From Paludibacteraceae bacterium (lineage in GTDB: Bacteria > Bacteroidota > Bacteroidia > Bacteroidales > Paludibacteraceae): 53,423 bases of DNA. The stretch lies in NCBI GenBank assembly GCA_016302585.1, contig JAEDNI010000006.1:1-53423 (forward strand), in the 5' to 3' direction. Positions within the stretch are counted from its first letter, which is position 1, and every line of letters begins with the position of its first letter. The position numbers and the translations under genes were made by a program. A model generated the notes under the pieces. The model was given only the letters and a program-made list of their open reading frames with translations, ran no database searches and was not told the origin of the DNA. This document shows, piece after piece, positions 1 through 7,951 of this stretch.

Positions 1-71
1 TGTAAAAGAAATTATAAGATAGCTCAGAATAATCGAATTTATCAAGTGTAGAATTAAAATCGGGAACCTGT

Positions 72-102
72 TTAATGAATAATGATTAATGAATAATGAA
101 TA
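72..102. repeat. Short tandem array, 14-bp period (2 x 7)
   Basis: Two copies of TTAATGAATAATGA plus two bases. The unit itself divides into the heptads TTAATGA and ATAATGA, so this belongs with the 7-bp arrays found in many other spacers of the window. Confidence 0.8.
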
Positions 103-281
103 TCCGCAATCACTACTCTATTCAGTTCTTGTACTACACTAATTGTATCAATCTTTCAATTCGCTTCGTCTATCCTTCGGTTTGGCGCAAAAAAATTAGG
201 TCCTCAAAAGAGAGAATCTGAATTTTAATGTCCGGGCCTCCGGTAGAAAATAGAAACACGTTTGTTTCTCAAAAGCGGATG

Positions 282-313
282 CAAAAGTACTGCTTTTTTT
301 TGACATGACCAAA
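282..313 (-). promoter_or_regulatory. Bacteroidetes-type promoter, leftward
   Basis: On the minus strand: TTTG (310-313), 20 bases, TACTTTTG (282-289), an exact match to the -33/-7 consensus of the Bacteroidetes primary sigma factor. It drives transcription off the left edge with no open frame behind it. Confidence 0.75.
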
Positions 314-537
314 TATTTTTGAAAAAAAATGCAAGAAAAAATGCATTTTCTTTGTAACTTACTGAAAATCAGCATACTTTATTTTTAGCTTTTGTTGCCT
401 ATTTTTCGCGGTTTTGGCCAAAAGTAGGGATTTTGCGGGTTTTGCCTCACGTACGTATATGCGTTACGCGTATTATAAGGAACGCGCACGCACGCGTATA
501 TAAAGGGGGAACCGCGCTAAAAAGTCCTAAAAAACAC

Positions 538-567
538 CAAAAGCCTCCCCCGAAGGAAAGGCTTTTG
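538..567 (-). terminator. Rho-independent terminator
   Basis: A perfect 9-bp inverted repeat (CAAAAGCCT at 538-546, AGGCTTTTG at 559-567) with a 12-base loop, followed on the minus strand by GTGTTTTTT. It lies 20 bases after the stop of the 43-residue peptide gene and should end that transcription unit. Confidence 0.8.
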
Positions 568-587
568 ACTATTTAAGGTATTAATGA

Positions 588-719
588 TTACCAAATTTCG
601 GACTCATCCCTAAATCCGCCGCCTCCACCGGAGTGGCGAACGATGGAAATGGAATCCATGATAACTTGGCTGCTGATTTGTGTTACCTCAGTTTGGGGAA
701 CAATATATTTCTTACTCAT
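588..719 (-). CDS. Small 43-residue peptide, unknown function
   Basis: ATG at 719, TAA at 588-590. It starts MSKKYIVPQTEV, has a weakly hydrophobic middle, then RHSGGGGGF and an acidic tail ending ESEIW. Bacteroidales genomes carry many unannotated peptides of this build: a start like MKKKYIxPxxEV, a short core, a glycine-rich stretch and an acidic/aromatic end. I recognise the type but not a function; secreted peptide or modified-peptide precursor are both guesses. It lies 28 bases after the 1496-residue gene on the same strand and before a strong terminator, so the two are probably co-transcribed. No modification enzyme is nearby. Too short for usual gene callers. Confidence 0.6.
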   Translation of the reverse strand: MSKKYIVPQTEVTQISSQVIMDSISIVRHSGGGGGFRDESEIW

Positions 720-747
720 AGTTGTATTCATTTAAAGGTTACACAAT

Positions 748-3700
748 TTATTTAACACGCACGCCTTGGATGGTATAAACCGCATCGCCTCGGCGAATAT
801 AAAGTTGACCATTCTCGATGAACTTGGTTGTCGGCACAGCCTCAGCGTTCGTAGGATCAAAACCAGTAGTACCCTGCTCTTCACGGAAGACGAAGCGGAT
901 ACGACGCGGCGCGCTGGAAGGTTCAGCCTTCGGCAGCGGCAGATAGGCCTTACCTGCTGCGATATACTGGCCGCTATAGATAAAGAATCCCGTCAGGCTA
1001 TAGAGTTCCGAATAGCGTAAGCAGAAGATATCATTCGTTGCGGCAACAGATGTGATATCCGTACGTACCGGGCAACCCACAAGAGCATTATCGGTATAAT
1101 CACCCGCAGCATCGTTGGTCGGCGAGAAGGTATATACATGATTCGCTTCACCACGCAGCAGCACACCTTCGTTTGCCGGAATAGCACCGCTGACAGGATC
1201 CAGAACGAGTTGCTCGTCTCCGCCTTCGTTAGAATAGGTCGCTTTGTAAGCCGTTAAACCGGAAGGAACAGCCACCTTCACAGGAGAAGCGAACGTTGCC
1301 CAACCTCCGGTAGCCTCATCGCCGCCCATCACCGGAGTGGTTTGCGTAGTCTGTTGCCAGAAGTATACGTTATCTATCAATAGTTCATTTCCTCCGACAG
1401 AATTCATGAACTTGAATTGGAAGATATTAGCCCAATCGATATTATTAGCGTCATATGCACTGAGAGGCACATCATAGCTTGTCCAATCGTTCGGGGTCAG
1501 GGTGATAGTAGCAGAACCTTCATGACCCGGGCTAATTGGTGTTACATTCACGCTTGTCGCACCTATCGAATAAACATCTACATGTAGATATTGCATGCCG
1601 GTAGCATTGATGTTTCCTCCACCCCAACTATGCCAGCCTGCGTAGTTGAAGTTCTGCACGTAGAAAACTTTTTCATTTGCAGCGATGTCAAGCCACTGTG
1701 CAGTTGTGGTTTCTCCCCAACCGCCAGAGTGGATATCAGTCTTTCCGCCTGCCATAGCATCGGTGAAGACAGGAACTACATTTTTATTGCTCAAATTAGG
1801 CATCGGAGCAGGAGACGGTAATGCTTTAGTACTTGTAGCTACTGCCACAGGTGAAGCTTCGTTGCCAGCCTCGTCATAGGCAATGACATTCAAATTATAG
1901 TTCGTACCCGGTGTCAAGCTGCTAACCGTAATCGTGGTTGAGACACCAGTAGCTGCAGATCCTGTCGCTAAGGTGCTCTCACCGTTCAACACCTTAAAGC
2001 TGACAGCCCCACTGTTATCCTCAGCCTGAGCAGTAATCTTTACGGAATTGAAGCCTCGTGCAGCCACACTTGCCGACACATTCGTTGGGGCCTGTCCGTC
2101 GACGATAGCCGATTCACGATAGAAATATGCGTTTCCTATCCAAAGGTTGAAATTGTGGGGCATATGGTCCAATTTCATCTGAGTTATATTTCCCCAATTG
2201 TCAATACCCGTATATTCACTTAAATCTATATCAATGCTATTCCATACCTGACCCGTCAGATTCTTGGTTATTCCTTGCTCGGCACCGCCCCCAATAGGCA
2301 CGAAGCGAACACTCATATCGTCTGCCACCCAAATATCAAAGTGAAGTTTCTCCATCATGAGGCAATTGAGCGTAAAATCAACCATTCCGAAATAACCGCC
2401 GTCGCCACCATTCGGTCCGACAGTATATTTCTTTCCATATGTATCATCCACTACGGTTGTGCCGGATCCCCATTCTCCCAAGCCGCAATTTGCGCTATAG
2501 GTAGGAGAATAGATTGCTTTTACTTGATTTGCCGGCCATGTCGGAGCAGTAGCGGCTGCAGTAGGAGCCAACAAGTGTGCATCGGTTGTAAAAGATACCT
2601 CTGCTTGGTTTTCAGAGATATTTCCGGCTGCATCTTTTGCCTTAATATGGAAGGTATAAGGTGTTGCAGCGGTCAAACCGTCAACAGTAATCTTGCCATC
2701 CGTAGCGATAAAATCAGCAGCTTTTTCTACCACGTAATAAGCGGTCACGCCCTTATTGTCCGTAGCGGCGACATTGATGATGGCGCTATTCCAAGTATTA
2801 CTTTCCAGCCGAGCCTCACCCATTACAGGAGGCTCAGTATCGCCAACAGGAGTAACTACGATGTTTTGGCTCACATTGTTTACACCATCGCTAACGGTTA
2901 CCGTGAAGGTATATTCCGTGCCGGCGGTCAGACCCGTTACATCCTGCGTGAACTCCTCGCCGCTTGCGTGATTCGAGATAATCGGCTCTGCCGCCTCACG
3001 CGCGATAGTATAAGTAAGGAGTCCGCCCCAGTTATCGGTAGCTTGGATCTTCAGACGAACAGACGACTCATTCAGCACTTCTGCTTCTGCTTTGTTAAAT
3101 GCCGGAGCCTCTGTATCAGAGCAAGTAGAATTCCAGTCGATAGATGTTGCTGCGGGGAAGTGGCTATCTATGGAGAAATTTCCGCCCTCTTGTGCTATAA
3201 AATACAAATAATGACTTCCAAAAGTGATTGTCTTATAATCTTCTGCAGCAAAGGTATTTTGGGCATACCCATTACCCTCATTGCTAACCAGCCATCCACG
3301 ACCTGTATTCTCATCGTAGTCTCCCGCACTATAATCAGTTGTATGGTTTACAACGAAGTTAAAATTACCTTTAGCATTAATTTTGGCATTTGTAGAACCA
3401 TCAATACGGATTCTATAGACTCCCGCGCTCACTTGAGAACATGAAAGATATAATGTTCTATCATCATCTGTCATTACCTCTGTATGGCAGTAAACATTCC
3501 GGTGAAGTTCGAAGTTTGCAACCAAAGCGGTATTGGATGTAATAGTAGTAATATACTCGGCTTCAGTTGAAACCACTACACCGCCCTTTGTCCAGTTGAC
3601 AAAGTCATAGAGAGCCGGATCAGCAGAAGTTGCGATAAAGGTTACTTCGGTGCCTTCAGCTACAGAGGTTACTTCGTCATCACCCACTTTTACAATAGCC

Positions 3701-5238
3701 GAACCCATTGTGTTATTGTTCACGCTTGCAGACACAGCGTATCCGCTCATTACAGGACAAGTTTTCGCATAGGTATATACATATGTTGGCCGTGCATAAC
3801 CATCGCCATCTTGAGTACAAGACCACTCCAGATATGGACTTGCAAAACGAATTTTTGCAGGCGATGGAAGAACTACACCACCTTTACGCTGTAATGTAAA
3901 GGTATTTCCGTTGACCGCATATACACGAGTAAAATACTTTGAAGCCGCCTCTGAAGTACCAAATTCGTCTCCGCTTAATACGGTGAAACCATCTAGGTTT
4001 TCACCCATACCATTATTACGGAATCTGGCATTAGTAGAACCAACACCATCTACCATTGAAATCACGACATCGCCATCTTCAGTTGTCTCCCATTTAAGGT
4101 ACGCGTACGCGCCATTATAACGCTCACACTCTACACCGTAATCTCCGCAATACTCCGAACCTTCAGACAGAATCAGCGGTTCCTCAGTACACAGTTCTGC
4201 CTCAGTTACGTTGAAAGTATTCGTTGTCCAGTTTGGTGTATTACAATAGAAGGATAAATTAAATGTAAAATCTAAACTGGCTAATCCGCTAATTTCATAA
4301 AATCCTGTCAAATCTTCTCCAGAACCATCATTGTTACCAAACTCATGACTTGTGCCATTAACAATGATATTCATATACTTAATGCCTCTGGTCCCATTGT
4401 TATTAGGTTCTACTTTCACAGCAATAGTTGTTTCATTAACTTTCTTGATTGTTAATAAAATTCGTCCAAACTGATCTCCAAAATTTGCTTGTCCAAGATG
4501 ACCAGTGGCAAAGCGGCAGTAAGTAAGCGCTTCCGTATTAAAAGATGATACACTGAATGCATCTGACTCGTTGTTGCATGCATCATAAGCAAACACCTTA
4601 ATATTGTCATATGCGGTAGAAGGTGTTAAACCGGTGAGAATAATCACATTTGAAGCACCTTGAGCCAATTGTACATCACCATTTTTTACCACATAGCGAG
4701 TTACACCGATATTATCATTCGCCGTTATAGTTAAAACAGCAGAATTATAGGCAATTTCTCCCACATTTACATCCGTTACACTTGGCTTTTGGCTATCATC
4801 GCAACTTGCGCCGCAAGTAGCTGTCCAATCAATGTCTGCTGGGTTAAATGCCGAAATTTCGATAAGCCCTCCGCCTTTCTTATTGAAACAGAAATAATTA
4901 CCATAAAACTCTGTAGGCACCGATGTTTCCGATGCTGTTGAAAAATCAAAATACGCTCTATCATCAGTCATTCTCCAATTTCCGGAATTATCACCGCCAA
5001 AAAAAATTCCAGCACCGGCAGATTGATTCACTCCACAATTGATATTATATGGAGATGATCCAAATTTTTCCTCTCCGACAGCATCGAACTGTATTCGATA
5101 TAAGTTTCTACTTACCTTAGACAAAGAAAATGTAAATTTAGCGTTAGGCGATGTCGTACCACAATAGGGAGTAGTGCCTGCCCAGCTCATCATACTTGCG
5201 CAGAGGAGCGCAAAAAGAATTGTTAATTTTTTTCTCAT
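748..5238 (-). CDS. Large secreted multi-domain protein with Fn3 and carbohydrate-binding-like modules
   Basis: 1496 residues. Signal peptide 1-20 (ends MMSWA). Then, approximately: a Cys-containing module 25-145; Fn3-like 149-237; a YC..GH..GR.LLTI..AELC module 239-351; a Cys-containing module 360-495; an InlB/Flg_new-like repeat 499-578; a Cys-containing module 582-707; Fn3-like 709-799 and 802-887; two jelly-roll modules resembling carbohydrate-binding domains (890-1042, 1150-1297) around another Fn3 (1048-1138); a GWATFASP-type beta domain 1310-1450; C-terminal tag 1472-1496 with NGQLYIRRGDAVYTIQG. No catalytic domain is visible, so adhesion, glycan binding or a surface-layer role is inference. 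The tag may be a sorting signal. The gene begins 13 bases after the aldo/keto reductase gene, with no promoter of its own seen, and precedes the 43-residue peptide gene. Confidence 0.8.
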   Translation of the reverse strand: MRKKLTILFALLCASMMSWAGTTPYCGTTSPNAKFTFSLSKVSRNLYRIQFDAVGEEKFGSSPYNINCGVNQSAGAGIFFGGDNSGNWRMTDDRAYFDFSTASETSVPTEFYGNYFCFNKKGGGLIEISAFNPADIDWTATCGASCDDSQKPSVTDVNVGEIAYNSAVLTITANDNIGVTRYVVKNGDVQLAQGASNVIILTGLTPSTAYDNIKVFAYDACNNESDAFSVSSFNTEALTYCRFATGHLGQANFGDQFGRILLTIKKVNETTIAVKVEPNNNGTRGIKYMNIIVNGTSHEFGNNDGSGEDLTGFYEISGLASLDFTFNLSFYCNTPNWTTNTFNVTEAELCTEEPLILSEGSEYCGDYGVECERYNGAYAYLKWETTEDGDVVISMVDGVGSTNARFRNNGMGENLDGFTVLSGDEFGTSEAASKYFTRVYAVNGNTFTLQRKGGVVLPSPAKIRFASPYLEWSCTQDGDGYARPTYVYTYAKTCPVMSGYAVSASVNNNTMGSAIVKVGDDEVTSVAEGTEVTFIATSADPALYDFVNWTKGGVVVSTEAEYITTITSNTALVANFELHRNVYCHTEVMTDDDRTLYLSCSQVSAGVYRIRIDGSTNAKINAKGNFNFVVNHTTDYSAGDYDENTGRGWLVSNEGNGYAQNTFAAEDYKTITFGSHYLYFIAQEGGNFSIDSHFPAATSIDWNSTCSDTEAPAFNKAEAEVLNESSVRLKIQATDNWGGLLTYTIAREAAEPIISNHASGEEFTQDVTGLTAGTEYTFTVTVSDGVNNVSQNIVVTPVGDTEPPVMGEARLESNTWNSAIINVAATDNKGVTAYYVVEKAADFIATDGKITVDGLTAATPYTFHIKAKDAAGNISENQAEVSFTTDAHLLAPTAAATAPTWPANQVKAIYSPTYSANCGLGEWGSGTTVVDDTYGKKYTVGPNGGDGGYFGMVDFTLNCLMMEKLHFDIWVADDMSVRFVPIGGGAEQGITKNLTGQVWNSIDIDLSEYTGIDNWGNITQMKLDHMPHNFNLWIGNAYFYRESAIVDGQAPTNVSASVAARGFNSVKITAQAEDNSGAVSFKVLNGESTLATGSAATGVSTTITVSSLTPGTNYNLNVIAYDEAGNEASPVAVATSTKALPSPAPMPNLSNKNVVPVFTDAMAGGKTDIHSGGWGETTTAQWLDIAANEKVFYVQNFNYAGWHSWGGGNINATGMQYLHVDVYSIGATSVNVTPISPGHEGSATITLTPNDWTSYDVPLSAYDANNIDWANIFQFKFMNSVGGNELLIDNVYFWQQTTQTTPVMGGDEATGGWATFASPVKVAVPSGLTAYKATYSNEGGDEQLVLDPVSGAIPANEGVLLRGEANHVYTFSPTNDAAGDYTDNALVGCPVRTDITSVAATNDIFCLRYSELYSLTGFFIYSGQYIAAGKAYLPLPKAEPSSAPRRIRFVFREEQGTTGFDPTNAEAVPTTKFIENGQLYIRRGDAVYTIQGVRVK

Positions 5239-5251
5239 AATATTTAGATTT

Positions 5252-6193
5252 TTAGATTATTGTTTGTAAATTGTTTTTCAGTTGTTCTACGCTGCTGGCA
5301 CCGACGAGGACGGAAGTGACGCCCTTTTGATCCAGCACCCATTGCAATGCTTCTTGCGCAATAGAGCGGTTGGAGGCTTTTGCCTTCTCGTCGAGCTGAT
5401 GAAGGTAGTCCAATAGTTCCGGGGTACGGCGTTCGGATTTGAGGAAATGCTCCTTCGCCATACGGCTGTCCGCCGGAATACCGTCCAGATAACGGTCGGT
5501 CAGCAGCCCCTGCGCCAGAGGTGAATAGGCAATGAACCCTACACCAGCCTTATACGTAAAGTCTAGGATTCCCTCTACTATCGGCTCACGGTCTAACATA
5601 TTCAGCCTTCCCTGATAGATAAGCAGCGGCACATCGTGCTCCTTGAGGTATTTAGCACCGGCTTTGAGCGGTTCCAGCGGCCAGTTAGAGATACCGACAT
5701 AGAGCGCCTTACCCATTTTCACAACGTCCACAAGCGCCTGGAGCGTCTCCTCAATAGGCGTATTCGGATCATAGCGGTGCGAGTAGAAGAGATCCACATA
5801 ATCGAGCCTCATCCGTTTGAGCGACTGATCAAGGCTGGAAAGCAGGTACTTGCGGCTACCCCACTCTCCGTAAGGACCGTCCCACATGCCGTAACCGGCT
5901 TTGGTGGAGATAAAGAGTTCATCCCGGTACGGACGGAAATCTTCATCCATCAAACGTCCGAAATTGGCTTCCGCACTACCGGCAGGGACACCGTAGTTAT
6001 TCGCAAAATCAAAATGCGTCACGCCATGGTCAAAAGCATACCGACAGATAGCACGACTACGTTCAAAAGGCGCATCGTCGCCAAAATTATGCCAGAATCC
6101 CAAACTGACTTTCGGCAGTAGGACTCCGCTTTTGCCGCAACGATTATAAATCGTCGTCGAGGATGCATATCTCTCAGGGGATGCGTTGTACAT
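5252..6193 (-). CDS. Aldo/keto reductase, YghZ-like
   Basis: 313 residues, a complete single-domain (alpha/beta)8 NADPH-dependent reductase. The catalytic tetrad is visible: D62, Y67 (HFDFANNYG), K98 (ISTKAG) and H139 (FYSHR). The end carries the cofactor-binding pattern VLVGASSVEQL. The N-terminus (YNRCGKSGVLLPKVSLGFWHNF) matches the YghZ/KCNAB-like branch; E. coli YghZ reduces L-glyceraldehyde 3-phosphate and methylglyoxal. The substrate here is inferred only from that family. Cytoplasmic, no signal peptide. Its promoter is at 6241-6272, divergent from the DUF6377 gene. Confidence 0.9.
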   Translation of the reverse strand: MYNASPERYASSTTIYNRCGKSGVLLPKVSLGFWHNFGDDAPFERSRAICRYAFDHGVTHFDFANNYGVPAGSAEANFGRLMDEDFRPYRDELFISTKAGYGMWDGPYGEWGSRKYLLSSLDQSLKRMRLDYVDLFYSHRYDPNTPIEETLQALVDVVKMGKALYVGISNWPLEPLKAGAKYLKEHDVPLLIYQGRLNMLDREPIVEGILDFTYKAGVGFIAYSPLAQGLLTDRYLDGIPADSRMAKEHFLKSERRTPELLDYLHQLDEKAKASNRSIAQEALQWVLDQKGVTSVLVGASSVEQLKNNLQTII

Positions 6194-6240
6194 GGTATTT
6201 ACAATTTGAATAAATGATTTCGTTGGGGTGATAAATCGTG

Positions 6241-6272
6241 CAAAGGTACATTAAAATTCTTGTATGCGCAAT
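6241..6272 (-). promoter_or_regulatory. Promoter of the aldo/keto reductase gene
   Basis: Minus strand: ATTG (6269-6272), 20 bases, TACCTTTG (6241-6248). One mismatch in the -33 box. The expected start of transcription is about 40 bases before the ATG at 6193. Confidence 0.7.
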
Positions 6273-6376
6273 CGCACATGCACGCAAAGTACAGCAAAAG
6301 TACCTATAAGTACCATTTATTTTACACTATATCAGAAGGTTAAGTTATTTTTATACCTAAAAAAAGTACGAAAAAA

Positions 6377-6408
6377 TTTGCATATATCAAATAAATTTAC
6401 TAATTTTG
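6377..6408 (+). promoter_or_regulatory. Promoter of the DUF6377 gene
   Basis: TTTG (6377-6380), 20 bases, TAATTTTG (6401-6408). The ATG at 6428 lies only about 13 bases beyond the expected transcription start, so the leader is very short. Confidence 0.8.
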
Positions 6409-6427
6409 CGCCAAATTTTGCACATAT

Positions 6428-7951
6428 ATGGATAAACGACTTATTCTCTTAGGTACCTTTATTGCCGTTTCGTTCTTCGCCACGGCAGAGCGTACATTGG
6501 ACTCTCTTTTTACCGTTTTAGACGCGGAAGTAGCGCAAGCAGATATCTATATCACGCGTCGGCAGGCGATGATTGATTCGCTGCGTGCTGTTCGTCCGAT
6601 GACGGATGAGGTGCGCCTGCGGATCGCCAAGGAATATCAGCATTTCCAGAGCGACTCTTCGCGCGCATGGTATTTGAAATTGCAAAACGCGGAACCTGCC
6701 ATTCGTACGGAATCTTGTATCCGCGTGGTACGCCTGCTCGCTTCGTCCGGTCACTACAGCAATGCCATCGCTGTATGGGAGAAAGAGGACCCAGAGACAT
6801 TCAAGAGTTCGGAGGGATATAAGTCAGCATGGTTATTATACAGCTATGTAGCAGCGAATGCGCAGATACCCATCATGCAGGAGGAAGCGAAAGCAAAAAC
6901 GCAGCAGTACTACGACTCGATGATGGTAGAACTGGAGCACGAAGCCGCTTATTCCGAAGAGAGTGCACTTTGGTTAGCCTCCTACCGTGCGCAAGAGCGA
7001 CATGACTGGCAAGAGGCGATATACTACAACGAGCAGTTGATAAACCGCTACTTGCCGAACAACAACCAATATGCAATTTTAGCCTACGGTCAGGCTATGC
7101 TCTACGAGCAATTAGGAAATCAGGAGAAACGAATGGAATGGCTCGTTCGCTCCGCTATATGCGATGTGCGCTGCGGAATCACGGACAATGGTTCCTCCTG
7201 GCTGCTGGCGCAGGACTGCTTTGAGGCAGGTGACATCCGTCGCGCATATAACCTGAGCGATTACTCGCTAACGAATGCAACGTTCTTCAATGCCCCTACC
7301 CGTTTCATTCAGAACTTCACACCGGGTCACCTCATTGCTTCGCGTTACGAACATGAGCACCGGCAAGCCGCTATTCGTCTCCTCATCGCGCTCATCAGTC
7401 TGGCTGTCGTACTCGTCCTGCTCGGCTTCGGAGTCATTTACACCCTGCGTCAGAATAAGAAACTACACCAACTGAATGCGCAGTTATCCGCCATCAATGC
7501 GCAGTTGAAAGAGGCCGATAACGTAAAAGAGCAGTATATCTGCCGCTATCTGGAGGTGTATAGCGATTATATCCGTCGGTTAACCACCATGGCACGTAAG
7601 GCGGGAGAGAAAGACTCTGCAGCATTCATGGATCGGGAGATGGAGAACTTCTATCGTTCGTTTGACGACACCTTCCTTTCGCTCTACGGTTCCTTTGTAC
7701 ATGACTTCAACGCGTTGCTGAAACCTGAACTGCGTATCACTCCCAAACCGGGAGAACGAATGACGGTTGAGTTACGTATCTTCGCCCTGATTCTGCTGGG
7801 TATTACCAGTAGCGCAAAGATAGCCGACTTGCTTTGCTACAGCCCGAATACCATCAGTAACTACCGCGTAAAAATGAAAAACGGTGCCCTCGGAGACCGG
7901 GACACCTTTGAGCAACGCGTGCAGCAGATTAGGAACTCGTTTAACGTTTAG
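6428..7951 (+). CDS. Membrane-anchored HTH regulator, DUF6377 family
   Basis: 507 residues. Signal-like N-terminus 1-20, a helical TPR-like region about 25-310 (presumably periplasmic), one membrane segment 318-340 (LLIALISLAVVLVLLGFGVI), a coiled coil to about 365, and a cytoplasmic C-terminal part ending in an HTH at 448-490 (ITSSAKIADLLCYSPNTISN), similar in layout to LuxR-type helices. This matches the Bacteroidetes DUF6377 proteins, thought to sense an outside signal and act on transcription directly; no kinase or receiver domain is present. Target genes are unknown; the divergent reductase operon is the obvious candidate. Its end overlaps the convergent peptidase gene by 4 bases. Confidence 0.8.
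   Translation: MDKRLILLGTFIAVSFFATAERTLDSLFTVLDAEVAQADIYITRRQAMIDSLRAVRPMTDEVRLRIAKEYQHFQSDSSRAWYLKLQNAEPAIRTESCIRVVRLLASSGHYSNAIAVWEKEDPETFKSSEGYKSAWLLYSYVAANAQIPIMQEEAKAKTQQYYDSMMVELEHEAAYSEESALWLASYRAQERHDWQEAIYYNEQLINRYLPNNNQYAILAYGQAMLYEQLGNQEKRMEWLVRSAICDVRCGITDNGSSWLLAQDCFEAGDIRRAYNLSDYSLTNATFFNAPTRFIQNFTPGHLIASRYEHEHRQAAIRLLIALISLAVVLVLLGFGVIYTLRQNKKLHQLNAQLSAINAQLKEADNVKEQYICRYLEVYSDYIRRLTTMARKAGEKDSAAFMDREMENFYRSFDDTFLSLYGSFVHDFNALLKPELRITPKPGERMTVELRIFALILLGITSSAKIADLLCYSPNTISNYRVKMKNGALGDRDTFEQRVQQIRNSFNV

Larger units (their letters stand above)
1..537. other. Gene-less left edge with a noncoding leftward leader
   Basis: I see no credible coding region on either strand here. A well-formed promoter at 282-313 points left, so about 275 bases before the edge should be transcribed without any clear open frame. 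That would fit the leader of a stable RNA operon such as rRNA, and assemblies often break at rRNA genes, but no rRNA sequence is inside the window. Positions 440-505 carry short GC-rich alternating words (ACGCG, CACGCACGCG) like those at 46850-46905. A 14-bp repeat lies at 72-102. Confidence 0.5.
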
